NCBI GenBank assembly: GCA_944989445.1
Contig: CALYLW010000017.1
Location: 2,552,001-2,616,000 of the forward strand
DNA from: Ampullaceana balthica
Lineage: Eukaryota; Mollusca; Gastropoda; Lymnaeidae
Length of the DNA: 64,000 nt
Direction: 5' to 3'
This document shows, piece after piece, positions 37,101-48,682 of the stretch (positions are counted from its first letter, which is position 1; the number at the start of each line of letters is the position of its first letter). Made by a program: the position numbers and the translations under genes. The notes beneath the pieces were generated by a model. It was not told the DNA's origin. It saw only the letters and a program-made list of their open reading frames with translations, and did not search any database.

Positions 37101-40100
37101 TATTAGAGCAATTACGGTATACTTGGCATCGGCACTATTTACACAGTATTTCTGAGTATACGAAAATCGGCCGATACCTAAACAATATCAAAGCACATGG
37201 CACACTGTATCGTGGCTGCACATATTAATACTAGGACTCTTTTGACTATTTCAATACTGGTATCGGGGTCGATATATTAATTTGTCGAGATATTGTAAAC
37301 CTAAATGAAAGTTTTTTTGTTTCCGTTTTTTTTTGGGGTCAAAATGTCACTTATTATGAAATATCGGTGACGTCAATATCGGGACCTTTACAGGCTACCG
37401 ATACCGATATTGCCGATATCCAGATATCGGTGCCGATATATCGGCCAGCCGATATATCGGTAGACCCCTAATAGTAAGTATTGTCAAATATGATTTTGAG
37501 ATTGTCACTTGAAGACCTCTAGGGAAGAAATGGCTACGTGACATTTTTTTGTAATTTTTAAATATTTACGTTTTAAGGCTCAAAGCTATACAGATTTATC
37601 ATTTATTAACCAAATAGATTTGAATTTTTCATAGGGTCAGAGATGTTATCTTTTCATTAAACATTTTATTTTTTACCCTTTATCAGATAGAGATGATGAC
37701 TAAAAAAAATATTCAAAAATGTTATATAGCCGTTTCTCCCTTGAGGTCTTCACTGGGTAATACTGCTCAGGAGTTTTAGATTCTAATACAAGACACACAT
37801 GTTTGAAATGTTGGTTAACATTTGCCTTATCTTAACAGCCGACATTGTGGGTCAAGACGAAGATCTTACGGGTGTTGCAATCGAAGAGGAAGAGGTTCAG
37901 AATGAACTGCAAGTAATGCTGGCCAGGGCACGCAAACTAAAACTTAAGAAAGAGAGACAAAGTCAAGGGGTAAGCGTTTGAACTTGTAAAATTAGATGTT
38001 TGACTCAATTGCTAAATAAAACATAGTCATTTTTTTAAAATTCCGTAAACATCAAAGATAAATTATAGACTGCGGAGCATATTATTCGTTAGAATTTGAT
38101 TTTCTCGAAAAAAATTATTTCCTCTTCAATAAAGTTTTATTTTTTAAACTATCTTTAATTTTTATAAGAATTGCTTGAGTAATGACAGTAATGAAAGATA
38201 TTCCTAAAATGAATGGTACATTACTAAATGTTACATTGATTTTAAAATAATGTTTTACATGCATTAAAAAAACTTAATAAGATGTCCGGCATTGGTATTG
38301 TATGGGATTTTTTTTCTTAATAGTTTTTCATGAGAATTATAATACAATCTAAGCTACTAAAAGTGTCATCACTGAAAATAAAGGAACCCGAATGATCAAT
38401 ACATTGTTGAAAGACTTACAAGATGAAAAAGAAAAATGATATCAGTTAGTATTTTTATTTCCAGGGCTCAGAATATGCTCTACAAAATCTTGATGAAAAA
38501 AACTCTCTTGAAACTGGAGCTAATATAACGCTTAACTCCACTTCTGAGTTTTGTCGAAATTTAGGTGAGATTCCAACATATGGCCTGGCAGGTAACAGAG
38601 AGGAAGATAGAGAAGAGATTATGGTAAGTGGGTTCATTGTTTGAAAGTATGATAGGAAAATAAGAAACATTAGATTCTTTGGCAGAATTCCACTGATGCA
38701 CCTCAAAAACTGGATAGACCTAAAATATATCCAGGCCACTATTATGGTCAAGCAGCCGCATCATCTAATATGTTTGTCAAGTTAGTATTTGACCTATGTC
38801 CTACCTCAACAGGACATGGAACTGGAGATGATGGATCACAAGCGGAAAAAGGATGAGCTGGAGGAGACGACAGGGGGCTGGAATCAGGTGGATATTGATG
38901 ACAACCCAGTTGACATACGGGTAAGTAGTTTATGTGGTGTGAAGTAAATAAGTATTGGAACAAAATACATGTATACGGCTTTAAAAAATTACAGAACAAT
39001 TGAAGGGACATTTTCAGCGGAATACTTTCTTAAAAAATAATATGCTCCCATATCATATGTAGATTTCTCTGTCTGCATGTAGTTATGTTAGTTAGCCAGA
39101 GGAGTTTCAATATCAGCATATTTTTAGTATTGTATTTTAGGAATATCTGAACATTTAGCATATATGTGGTGTGAAATTAAACTGAAATTTCTAATAGCCT
39201 CATAACTGTTTTTAGTTTTTATTATTATTTATGTTTGCTGTAGATCTCAATATAAAATGATTTATTTTGAAAAGTTTGGCTTTCATTATTTGTACTGCTC
39301 TTACTCTAGGCAGAAGAAGCAGCTGTGTTAGAAGAAGAACCCATTGCTAGTACAGGTGTAGGATCAGCTCTACAGTTGGCCATTAAGAAAGGTGAGAAGT
39401 TATACACATTTGTATGCCTTAAATTATTGTTTTTAATGTATTTGATGAAGATGAATCATGAAAACTTTTACTGCTTACATTTTTTAGTGGCTAAATGTAA
39501 AATGCAGCATTTATTTTTTGCCATAGGCTACCTTGAAGATGAAGCTCCCAAAAAATTGCCTAGTATGTCCACCAAATATTTGGAGCTGCAAGCTCAGAAT
39601 TACACAATACAAGACAAGAGATATGAGTAAGTTAGGAATCTGCTTCATAATCAAACTCATCAATAGCTCATAGAGTCACAGAACTTTTTTTTAAAAGATG
39701 TTTTATTTTATGATGACGGGAGATCACAGAAATTCCTTGTGCACTTTTAGCCATTTGTTTAAATATGCAACCATTTCAAGACCTTTAATTACTCTGGTTG
39801 GAGGTAAAGGAAGAAAAAAAGCCTTGCTTTTGTTTTGTTAAGAATTAACCAAATTCGCTTGGCTGATTTAATGAATATTTTATACAACTTTGAAAATGTG
39901 TTTACCTCCAGTGATCTGGATGAGAAGAACCGTAAAAGAGATCGTTACCAGGGTGGGATGATCACAGAGTTTAAAGAAAAGGAGACCTACAAACCTGATG
40001 TTAAGCTGGACTACGTGGATGAAAGCGGCCGAAACCTGAGCGCAAAGGAGGCCTTCCGGCAGCTCAGTCACAGGTTCCACGGCAAAGGTTCTGGAAAGAA

Positions 40101-40758
40101 AAAGACGGAGAAGAGAAGCAAGAAAGTAGAGGAAGAGTTGGTAGGACAGTTGTTCTTTATCAAATGTATCCACTACCTTTTTGTTTCATACTCAATGCTT
40201 GGGTTGCTTGTTCAGTATTTATTTTACACATATGTATATACAATTTTTTGAAAATTGTTGTTTCTTCCAAACATCCTCATCAAAGTTTTCTAAGTGGCAT
40301 TTTGTTTTGATTAATTTAACAGAAGACTAATTCCAATATTTGAAGGGTTCTTGACCTTGAATCAGAGTTGTTTTATTATTTAAATTATTGTGCAGACTGA
40401 CTCCATTTGTCTATGTTTGCAGTTGATGAAACGAATGAGTTCAACAGACACCCCCTTGAATACACTCAGTTTACTGAAGGACAAGCAGAAATCTGAGAAA
40501 TCCCCATACATTGTTCTCAGTGGTAGTAAAGGATTCACATCGTAAGTTGATTGTAAAATGTGCTGCACATCAAATTAATTTTTTTTATATTTTTTTTTAC
40601 TGAATTATTTCTAATCAGTTAAAAGAATGTGAAAAACTTTTAAATCAGCTGAATGTATTATTTTATTTGGCCCCATACAGCTTTTAACTTTAATTTAGTA
40701 AATAAACAGCAAAATGTACTTTCACTGTTTCAGGAACACAATTGTCAAGCCATCGTAA
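25139..40758 (+). CDS. SART1: SART1/Snu66, U4/U6.U5 tri-snRNP splicing factor
   Basis: Nuclear protein of the U4/U6.U5 tri-snRNP, needed for spliceosome assembly. Exons: 25139-25394, 27914-27983, 29866-29915, 30276-30411, 32564-32669, 33107-33181, 33578-33674, 33979-34121, 34352-34424, 35102-35175, 35419-35478, 35686-35810, 36019-36188, 37839-37969, 38465-38623, 38813-38920, 39310-39391, 39527-39626, 39912-40140, 40423-40541, 40734-40758. All introns are GT-AG, phase is continuous, and the 2388 nt encode 795 residues (human about 800), so the gene looks complete. Residues 5-55 are K/R/S-rich (RS-like). [19 protein letters not shown] at 102-120 is the HIND motif that binds Hub1/UBL5. Conserved C-terminal blocks are [20 protein letters not shown] (about 549-568), [17 protein letters not shown] in exon 19, and PYIVLSG (776-782) near the end. 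The start ATG lies one base after an AG acceptor, so a noncoding upstream exon is likely. Exon 2 has a second possible acceptor 6 nt upstream. Introns 1, 2, 4 and 13 carry transposons. Confidence 0.97.
26038..27503. mobile_element. pogo/Tigger-like non-autonomous element, copy 2
   Basis: Ends CAATAGAACCCGGTTAAGTC and GAGTTAAGTGGGTTCTACTG, flanked by TA. Same family and orientation as 23585-24827. It lies in SART1 intron 1 and includes a nested hAT-type MITE (26183-26782) at the same internal point where copy 1 shows the beginning of the same repeat. Confidence 0.8.
26183..26782. mobile_element. hAT-type MITE (TAGTGATGGGRCGAT), nested
   Basis: Ends TAGTGATGGGGCGATTAATT and GGTATCGTCCCATCACTA. 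Flanking octamers AAGTTAAT and GTGTTAAT share six of eight bases. No coding capacity; the open frames inside are short. Confidence 0.72.
28297..28866. mobile_element. Tigger-type MITE in SART1 intron 2
   Basis: Ends CAGTCAAACCTCTCTTAACG and CTCGTTATGAGAGTTTTGACTG, flanked by TA dinucleotides. CAGTCAAACCTCTC is a classic Tigger/pogo terminus. The internal CTCGTTAT/TAACGAG words recur near both ends. No transposase remains recognisable. Confidence 0.85.
29011..29744. mobile_element. hAT-type MITE (CAGTGCTTCTCAAACT) in SART1 intron 2
   Basis: Ends CAGTGCTTCTCAAACTTTTT and CACTTTGAGTAGCACTG. Flanking octamers ACCTTAGG and ACTTAAGG match at six of eight. The CAGTG terminus with TCTCAAAC is typical of hAT elements. 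It contains GGACCGGC/GGGACCTG-type words near the left and GGACCAACACCAGTCC near the right. Confidence 0.82.
30427..32277. mobile_element. Non-autonomous Helitron in SART1 intron 4
   Basis: Begins TCTATACTAATAAAAGGCAA preceded by A, and ends CTAG followed by T (32274-32277). Just before the end, CCGCAGCGGAGCGCGGGG provides a GC-rich hairpin. The TC start, the CTRR end after a hairpin and the A/T target are the Helitron hallmarks. The first kilobase has about six tandem units of 155-173 bp, each containing a TTCCCGTGTAGGTAGAAGCA-like block, ATGAAACTTTGGGAAGTTGT and GGGGGCCAGGGGCCC. No Rep/helicase remains. The element starts 16 bp after exon 4. Confidence 0.82.
36194..37470. mobile_element. 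hAT-type foldback element at the SART1 exon 13 donor
   Basis: Ends TAGGGGTCTACCGATATGCC and CGATATATCGGTAGACCCCTA. The flanks are ATAGTAAG on both sides (36186-36193 and 37471-37478), a perfect 8-bp target duplication. The terminal module (TAGGGG, TACCGAT, CGATATT repeats, ATTTGTTAGGACAAAAACCAG) is tandemly repeated at 36194, 36363, 36509 and about 36665. The minus-strand open frame at 36673-37050 has no recognised family. The target duplication includes the last three bases of exon 13 and its donor. Confidence 0.9.
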
Positions 40759-40882
40759 AGAACAAGTTTGATTCTCTTTGTGTTGATTCCAGGAGCAATC
40801 CCCTAGCCTGTTGTTATTAAATGTTCCTGTATATGATACACCAAATGCATTTTTTACCTTGCTTCTACACTGAGTAGTAGTT

Positions 40883-41324
40883 AATAAAACTAAATCAAAA
40901 CTGATTTAGTCAATATGAAATCTCATACATCATCATCCATAAGGTTTGATAAATTGTATGTTGTTTTTTTTAACAACAAAAAATGCATTTGAATTTTCTT
41001 TTAACTGTATCAACAACAAAATTAGTTTAAAATAGTGAACAACTTGATGTCTACTTGGAGGTACTGACTGAAGTGGCTGAGAGAAACTCATTGTTTTCAT
41101 AAGTAGTTTAAAAAATGTGTAAGGGGAGGGAGGTGACATTTTTTGTACAATTATTGAATTTATTGGTAATAAACTGGTTTTGTATGTATGGTAGTTTGTA
41201 TGTTAATCATGTCTGGACTTAAGAAAGTTGTTTTTCTGTTTAAAAAAAAAGTTTGAAACAAGGTGATCGAATTTTGTTTTTGATATTTAAATAATTCTGT
41301 GACCTCGGTAAGTACGGAAATAAA
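40883..41324 (+). terminator. Candidate SART1 polyadenylation signals
   Basis: AATAAA occurs at 40883-40888, 41168-41173 and 41319-41324 downstream of the TAA at 40756. The second is followed by a GT-rich stretch (GGTTTTGTATGTATGGTAGTTTG), the usual downstream element, and is my preferred site. Confidence 0.5.
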
Positions 41325-41750
41325 AACATGAAAATGGCTCATCTAATTGGTGTTGATTCTTAATGTGGATTTGGATAATGTTTTTTCAAATGTTTTATTC
41401 GAAATGGATAACCTTTAAAACAGCGTCGGTAAACAAAGACATAAACCCCCAAAAGCTAGACCTAAAAATCAAGGGCGGCTGTAAGAGTTCTTGTCAGAGA
41501 AATAATCCTGGCCTAGTTTACTTGAACAGCAGATTATTGTTCATTATTTCAGTTCATTCAACGTAGTAATAACTAGCTTAAATGCAATAATAAAATTTAA
41601 AAAAAATTTTTTTTCCTTCCTGGCAATTTTTGCATCTCCATTCATGTGACACCTTTGGCACAGAGCTGTGTTTGGACACACCACCCGTGTGTTTCTGCAT
41701 TAATGATTTTGGTATTTTTTAATTTATCGCATATTGTACGTGGTTCACTG
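41325..41750. other. Spacer downstream of SART1, nothing recognised
   Basis: No gene or transposon identified. The open frame at 41363-41566 is unsupported. Confidence 0.45.
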
Positions 41751-42058
41751 TCAAAACGGCCATGGACTAATTACTAATAGTATAAAATCAAATATATTCG
41801 TATCTTTACTCGATTCAGTGTCAGTTGTCAGGTTTAGTTCACAAGAAACAATAATAATGACATCACAATAAACAATGTTACAACCTTTACTCGATATGGC
41901 TCCAAGTCGCAATTGTTTCTTGAGAAGAAATAATCACAAGGAATAATTTTATAGTTTGACTACTTTCTTTAAGGGTGAAAAAGTTGACAAAAGGTTAAAA
42001 TGAAGAAGAAAAAAAAATTGTATTAAAAATGTAAACAATTTGCTTGGGGCCGTTTTGA
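41751..42058. mobile_element. MITE with TCAAAACGGCC termini
   Basis: Ends TCAAAACGGCCATGGACTAA and TGGGGCCGTTTTGA are inverted repeats. The interior (ACTCGATTCAGTGTCAG, AGAAACAATAATAATGACAT) matches 3105-3230. No coding capacity. Confidence 0.75.
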
Positions 42059-42207
42059 CCATTGTAGGTATATTCAAATTAATAAGATTTATTCACATAA
42101 AACAGTTGATAGCAGTTCATTCAATATTCCATCATCCAATCCAGAAGTATGTAAACAATTTAATTTTTCTCAAAACACCTCAATGGTCTCCATAAAATCC
42201 TTCACTC

Positions 42208-42647
42208 TTAGGTTTATAAGAGAGTATCGACACAATGCATTCTTAAGTTTATAAGAGTATCGACAATGCATTCTTAAGTTTATAAGAGAGTATCGACACA
42301 ATGCATTCTTAAGTTTATAAGAGAGTATCGACACAATGCATTCTTAAGTTTATAAGAGTATCGACAATGCATTCTTAAGTTTATAAGAGAGTATCGACAC
42401 AATGCATTCTTAAGTTTATAAGAGTATCGACAATGCATTCTTAAGTTTATAAGAGAGTATCGACACAATGCATTCTTAAGTTTATAAGAGTATCGACAAT
42501 GCATTCTTAAGTTTATAAGAGAGTATCGACACAATGCATTCTTAAGTTTATAAGAGTATCGACAATGCATTCTTAAGTTTATAAGAGAGTATCGACACAA
42601 TGCATTCTTAGGTTTATAAGAGAGTATCAACACAATGCATTCTCTCA
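42208..42647. repeat. Dimeric minisatellite, 31- and 35-bp units alternating
   Basis: The unit CTTAAGTTTATAAGAGTATC plus GACAATGCATT alternates with a 4-bp longer form (AAGAGAGTATCGACACAATG). This gives a higher-order unit of about 66 bp repeated some five to six times, with extra long units at the ends. The open reverse frame is an artefact of the repeat. Confidence 0.95.
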
Positions 42648-42675
42648 CAGACTTGAAACTGACTAATGCTCCAAC

Positions 42676-42806
42676 TAAAGGTCAGAGGTTGACTATCCTG
42701 GACTAAACCAAAGGTCAGAGGCTGACTATCCTGGACTCAACCAAAGGTCAGAGACTGACTATCCTGGACTCAACCAAAGGTCAGAGGCTGACTATCCTGG
42801 ACTCAA
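42676..42806. repeat. 33-bp tandem repeat, about 4 copies
   Basis: The unit AAAGGTCAGAGGCTGACTAT followed by CCTGGACTCAACC repeats four times, directly next to the dimeric minisatellite. Confidence 0.93.
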
Positions 42807-45800
42807 AGGCTGCCAACTATCCGTCAGCACGGGTAGCGTGACAACTAATGCCACTGTGATGTGTGTACTTACGAGGGCAGCGTGTCCTAGTCTTGGTGTA
42901 TGCACAATGGAGGGGGGGGGGTCTTGACTTGATGCACCTTGAACAAAAGGTGTGGTCATGTGATGACGTTGTTGGGTGTTAGTCAACAACGTCGGAAATA
43001 GCAAAATATGGGTGAGACTGCAATCAGGCTTTTAGATAAATAAGTATATACGTTATTAAAACAGGGTATGTATAGACGTCACAGAAAAACGAACGTTTCG
43101 GCAAAAAGCCTTCCTCAACGAGCAAATAGACACACACAAAAAATAATACTACATGTAATAAAATGAAAACTTAGCGGCGGTGCTATCCAAAGCCAGAAAG
43201 AACAATTGCAGCAAACCGCTCTGTGTAACTTCTTTTTTTTAAATTATTTTTAATTTTCAATGTTCTTCTCTCAATATTATAATGCTCATATCTTTTATAA
43301 TAAGTTCAACTAAAACGTGATGGTACAAATCGATTTGAAACATATATAATGTAAGTGTCCTAAGATTTTACATTTTCAACTTGCCATTTCAATAAACGGT
43401 GAACACAATCTCCCTAGATAGGACCTTAGTAGCGAATTAAACAATAAAATTCAATTATCGTCATACATCGGGGGGAAAGGGGGATGTTTGGGGGGGGGGT
43501 CATCATTTTACCAGTATGGGTAGCATTTTTTTTCTTTAAACAGAGGGGCGTTATTTTCAGGTATGCACCAATACCGCTTTATTTTTTCTTTTATCTTTGC
43601 CCAGCATGTACCACTCAATTTTTCCATTCCCCCCTCGTTTGGGGTTGTAAAAAAAATAAAATTACCGGGATGGCTATTTCACGCACACAAGCAAATGATT
43701 GACTGCTGACCTGCTGAGTCAGTGACCGGGATTACCATTCATGCAACACAGAGACAGTCCGGAATATCGCGTGACGGCCCATTATTTCAACAAGGGAGAG
43801 AAGAAGAGAACTTAAAACTCTCTCACATTGCAATATGACAAATTAAAGCTCCAATCTTTGACTGATGCCATCGGCGCGCCACACGAAATCTGAGAGACGA
43901 CAAATAGGATTGAAGTACAGACCCTATTTTTTAACCACGGTCTTTCGTCCATCGATTCTCTTCCAACATTCCGACTTCACTTGGAACTCTTCGAATCTTG
44001 TAGAAGAGGGCATTTAGTAATAAAAAGATCTTTAATTGAAAATTTAAACAAAACACACACAAAAATAATAATAAAAATACCAGGAAAAATAAATGTGAAA
44101 CTGAAACATTTAAAATATTTTTAAAAGGTCGAAATTGTTCTATTTGTAATCTAATTTTTTTTTCAAAAATAATGAATAACAATTAAATTTGATGGTGAAT
44201 ATTAAATAAGTTGTTCCTAAAGATGCCACTTAACACCTTTACATTAAAACCTCTTCATGCCTCCATTTCAGTTGAGGGGTGGGTTGGGTTAGGGGAGCTG
44301 GGATGACGAACAGAGCTCTCGGTGAAACGAGCCTTTGTCCAGCCTTGACTGCCTCGTTTTGTTGGTGAGTTCTTAGCTTCTGCTTCAGTGGACTCGCTCT
44401 CAAATGTGAGGTTCAGTCTGTAGAATTAATAATCCTGCTTCCATCGCGTCTACAACATAATCCCCTTTAATTGGCTAAAGGCGATAGACGCTGGTAAAAT
44501 GGCATCTTTGTCGACCAGTGACGTCACAATACACACATCGGGCCGATCAATTCAACTTCACGAGGGGCGTAAAGTTCTCAAAATATTTGGCAATTAAAAT
44601 CATTTGTTTACCATGTTTTTTTTAAGCGGTTATCTTTGAAATAAAGTCCTGTTAGTACAACTCGTGATTTTTATTATGACATTACCAATGAGGAGATTGG
44701 AATAATTTAATAAGTGCACAGGGAAATGTATAAAGAAACAGGTAGCTTATGCCTTGTATTGAAAGAAGCAAATATTTCATGGTGAACAATTAAATTGGTA
44801 TTCTTCACAAAAAAATGTAAATGACAATGATGACGTGTTAATGATTAAATTGACCGTTGGCAAAGGAAGATATTTCACAAAAATTAAGTATAGCTACTTT
44901 GGAACTAGTGCTACTAGTTGAATATCTTTAGTCATTTACCTTCTTAGTCCAACCACCCTAAAGCAACATGCGTGTCATGGATTGTAAAAAAATATTTTTT
45001 TTAAAGTGAACTACATTTATAAGGGACCAATAATAGTGGGAATTTCAAAATGCCGTTGTTTAATATTTAAATTAGATATCATGGAGTGTAATCCAAATAA
45101 AAATTAAAACTCACAACCTTATTTTTAAAAATGCAGTGGTTACAGTTTTTTTGTGTGTTTTTTTTTAAGAAAGAAAGAAAATCAGAAAAATAACTAGATT
45201 TGCTTTAGTATGTAAATATAAAATGAAATTCTTGTATCTGGCCTTGAAGGCATTTTAATTTTTTTTATAATGTCAAGATTGTTTTTAAAGCGATAGATGC
45301 CTATAATGTGTAATACGGTTTTAAAAAATTATATAGAACTAGAAAGAGCGTCTGGGATAGACAGATAAAATTTATTTCAGCAACAGTGCACAATGACTTC
45401 CGGGTGAAGACCAGGGCGGCGAAAATAAAATTTAATTATTTCTTTATGTTATTTATACCAACATAATTATGATAAAAATGGAGATATATATATTTTATTA
45501 CAATTTTGCATTGCACCATTTAACTATAATTATGGTTTCTGTGGCCCATTGATAGGTAATTTGATTTTTTTTTAAATTCGTCCTCAACTTATATTGATAA
45601 AATTACTGTTTTGAGTTTTAAAAACCAATTAAAAACATTCTGACGTCCTTACCTGCATGCACAGTTGCTGTGTGAACATCCAAATAAGGCTTGATGGCAT
45701 TCCCCTAGGTAGGTCTACGGCATCACAACAAACTGGTAATTTTAACACAAGATACGCAGTGGCTCGCTTTTTATTATTCGGAGATCTGCGACACGCTTCG

Positions 45801-45907
45801 GGACGAACTTTTAATGCCCGAACCCCACGCCCTAGAACCCAGACACCAAACTCGTTCCACACATGCACGTGTCAATGTTCCAGCCAGGAATCTATATATT
45901 TAACTTT
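42807..45907. other. Intergenic spacer, no gene recognised
   Basis: Unassigned. GAACGTTTCGGCAAAAAGCC at about 43091-43110 looks like part of a dispersed repeat, but no boundaries were found. Homopolymer runs (G at 42910 and 43489, T at several sites) are common. The open frames at 43484, 43931 and 45657 have no family signal. Confidence 0.45.
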
Positions 45908-45917
45908 TCAAGAGAGA

Positions 45918-46002
<85 letters not shown>

Positions 46003-46020
46003 AGAGAGAGAGAGAGAGAG
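45908..46020. repeat. (GA)n microsatellite
   Basis: Almost uninterrupted GA dinucleotides, with one TTAGA break near 46001. Confidence 0.97.
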
Positions 46021-47064
46021 TTCATACTTTTGAAGTTTTTTTTTCTTTAACTCTTCTGTTAAAACCCGGACTCGACACTGTATCAGGAATATTGGTCACG
46101 CCCTCTGAAACAGACAACAGAGATGCATAGATGCTAATTCGGTACTACAACTGAACTAAAAATACAATATTTCTGTAGGCCACGCCCTTACCTATTGACA
46201 AGTGCACACCTGAAAGAAGAGTTACATTTCAGGTTCCACCACTGCAGGAAACGGAAACCGACTGTTAAACCGCATCCTACAAAATAACCGCCAATTTATT
46301 TAAATTCTTCCGCTACAACCTTTCTCCCCCCCCACCATCACCACCCACCCCACCGAATCACCTCCCTAATTCGGACGGTGTAAGTCACGTGCCGCGCCCC
46401 CTTAATCCCGCCCTGATATCATTTGCTTATAATCATGATCTAATGAGCTTATGACCGCTTTTTGACAAGGCGTAGAGAGGAAAGAATGGTTGGGATCTCG
46501 TGTAGCAAGACAGACGAAACAAATCGGTTTCCTCACGGCATCACGGAGTACGCGTGTAGGCAAGGTCATGAACAATCCTGAGGTTGCCAGAAGGTAAGCG
46601 CCTTATGGCTGGATGCCTGCTATTTGTTTCTAATTTTTTTTGTGTGTCCACGTTAATATATGGGCGCGTAGGATTCAGTTCTCCGAGTTTGGCAATTTTA
46701 AGGTTGTTCCAACGACCGAAGCCAGCATCCACTTAGTAATTTTAGGCTAAACTTCTCTTTGAGGGCTGCAATGGTAGACAGTTCTTGTGTCCTCCTTTGC
46801 GGCCCCATATATTTACCGTATTCGTATACCACGTGATTTTAAGTTTGGTATGCAGTATGCAGTTGAATTTCTAAGAGATTTTTAAGTTATAACCGCCATA
46901 TTTCAGAATCTTCAGAAGAAGTAAAATCGTAACCTTCTGATTATTTTCTCTCCCTTGTCTGTGTGACGTGTTCCAAATTACCAAACTTCTCTCTGTCTTT
47001 TCACCCTCTCCGAGCCCTCTCGATAGCTACTTTCAGACATGCGTACTGTTTATTAATCTTTATG
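46021..47064. other. Spacer with a GC-richer patch, no gene assigned
   Basis: 46380-46600 is richer in GC (CACGTGCCGCGCCCCC, CGGAGTACGCG) than its surroundings. It ends with AGAAG/GTAAGC (46591-46599), a good splice donor, so it could be a promoter with a first exon. The frame from ATG 46486 stops after 31 codons, and I recognise no protein. Confidence 0.35.
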
Positions 47065-47222
47065 TTTCATCAGACACGAATTAAAACATTCAGTGAAAGA
47101 TCGTGCTCTTCTGTGCTAAAAAACAATGGAATTCTCTCCCATTACACACCCGTAAAAGACCATTCAGGCATTCTAAAATTCCACTCAATACCATATTCTA
47201 CAAAATGTACTTCATCGACTGA
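47065..47222 (+). mobile_element. LINE reverse-transcriptase ORF C-terminal fragment
   Basis: A + frame reads AKKQWNSLPLHTRKRPF and runs to a stop at about 47222. This is the W-N-S-L-P block that ends the ORF2 protein of many CR1/L2/jockey-type LINEs. The part before it (HELKHSVKDRALL) resembles the usual TRLKTFGERAF lead-in but needs tolerance of mutations. Only the last ~50 codons remain. Confidence 0.5.
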
Positions 47223-47299
47223 CTCTTAGTTTTACCGCCCTTTGACCGATGAACGATGATCCTGTGGACCGTCCATAGCTTGACATGTCATAGATGTGT

Positions 47300-47720
47300 T
47301 ACAAATTAACGATTTAATTAATCAATAAATCGTTAAAAATTAATCGATTAAAATTAATTTGATCGATGAAAATTCGATTAAATATTAAGGAAATATTTCT
47401 TTATTTTTTTTTACAATTTATTTATAATTTATACTTTTTTACTTGATACTTTTCTCACGAATTATTATTATTTATTTAGACGTGCATACATAAACAAAAA
47501 TGTTTTCTTCCTTATTTCTTGCATAGCAGAACGAATTTGTTGAGTTGCGTCACAAAATTTGGGAGTTATGGAAATTCCGCGACTTAACCGATTTCGCGAA
47601 ATAATATCGCAACTTAACGGGATCTATATATGCGTGATAAAATATAATTAATCGATTAATCGGTTACATTTTTAACGATTAATCGAACACATTTTTTTAA
47701 AAATCAGTACCAGCCCTAGT
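47300..47720. repeat. Diverged hAT-type repeat rich in ATTAATCG
   Basis: The left part AAATTAACGATTTAATTAAT and the right part ATTAATCGGTTACATTTTTA plus ACGATTAATCG resemble the ends of the elements at 11392-12182 and 48683-51150. It ends near CAGCCCTAG (47710-47718). The middle is unrelated to those copies, so this is a separate or badly diverged member. Confidence 0.5.
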
Positions 47721-47964
47721 TAGAATATTAAATGTGAGCTTTATGTCATATAAATATATTATATTTACGCTCATTTGTCACTGCCGCCTAACGTTGAGGG
47801 AAATCACTCTGCTTTTTTTAAATTTTGCGTTGTAAGCAGTGCTGATTGACGCAAATAGTTATTTTTTGGTGCAGTAATTTGGTGCGCTGCTTTCGAAAAT
47901 TAGTTTAAAAATCGTGTGGTGATTAGCACTGTAAAAATTATTATATAAATGCTTTGTTTAATTT

Positions 47965-48420
47965 TCAGGAATATTTCGTGTTTATCATACAAGGATAAGT
48001 TACTTGGGCTTTTGACAAAAAAAAAGTGGGCGCCTTATGCGCCCTACAACCTCAATTTAAAATTACTTTGTGTACATTTAAGGTAGTTTAATATTACGTA
48101 GCTATCATACAAGGACAAGTTTGTTGGGCTTTTGAAAAAAGTCGGCGCCTTAGGCGCCTCAGTAAAACCTATATTATATACATACTTTGTTAACATTTTA
48201 TGAATATTTCGTATTTATCATACAAGGATAAGTTACTTGGGCTTTTAACATAAAAAATAAAATTTTAAAAAAAAACTATTATAAAATACGTTGTGTACAT
48301 TTAAGAAATTTTAATATTACGTATTTATCATACAAGGACAAGTTAGTTGGGCTTTTGAAAAAAGTGGGCGCCGTAGGCGCCCATAAAAAAGGGGGGCGCC
48401 GCAGGCGCCACGGCGCCGCA
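47965..48420. repeat. About 125-bp tandem repeat with palindromic GGCGCC core
   Basis: About four units share TTTATCATACAAGGATAAGT and TTGGGCTTTT, with TACTTTGTGTACATTTAAG between units. After each GGGCTTTTGAAAAAAG comes a GC-rich palindrome in most units: GGGCGCCTTATGCGCCC, GGCGCCTTAGGCGCC, GGGCGCCGTAGGCGCCC and GGCGCCGCAGGCGCC. One unit (about 48185-48290) lacks it. Confidence 0.85.
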
Positions 48421-48632
48421 GCACAAACTAGTCTTTTAATAAATGTGTAATAAGAAAAAAATATTTTTATTTGAAGCGTGGTGACCCCAGCCAAGCGCGT
48501 AATATAATTTTGCGTTAATTACCATATGCATATTTCTTACGTAATATGAAATCAGCCCACACAGAAGGGACTTTCTGTTATCAAGAAAAGAGAGGGATCG
48601 AGAGGTCATGTTTTATTTGCGAATGATAATTG

Positions 48633-48634
<2 letters not shown>

Positions 48635-48678
<44 letters not shown>
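48635..48678. repeat. (TA)n microsatellite
   Basis: TA run adjoining the left end of the composite hAT-type element. Confidence 0.97.

Positions 48679-48682
<4 letters not shown>

Noticed and set aside
46486..46600. Possible first coding exon (ATG ... AGAAG/GTAAGC)
   Set aside because: The frame stops before the donor and the peptide is not recognisable. Kept only as a weak promoter or exon note.
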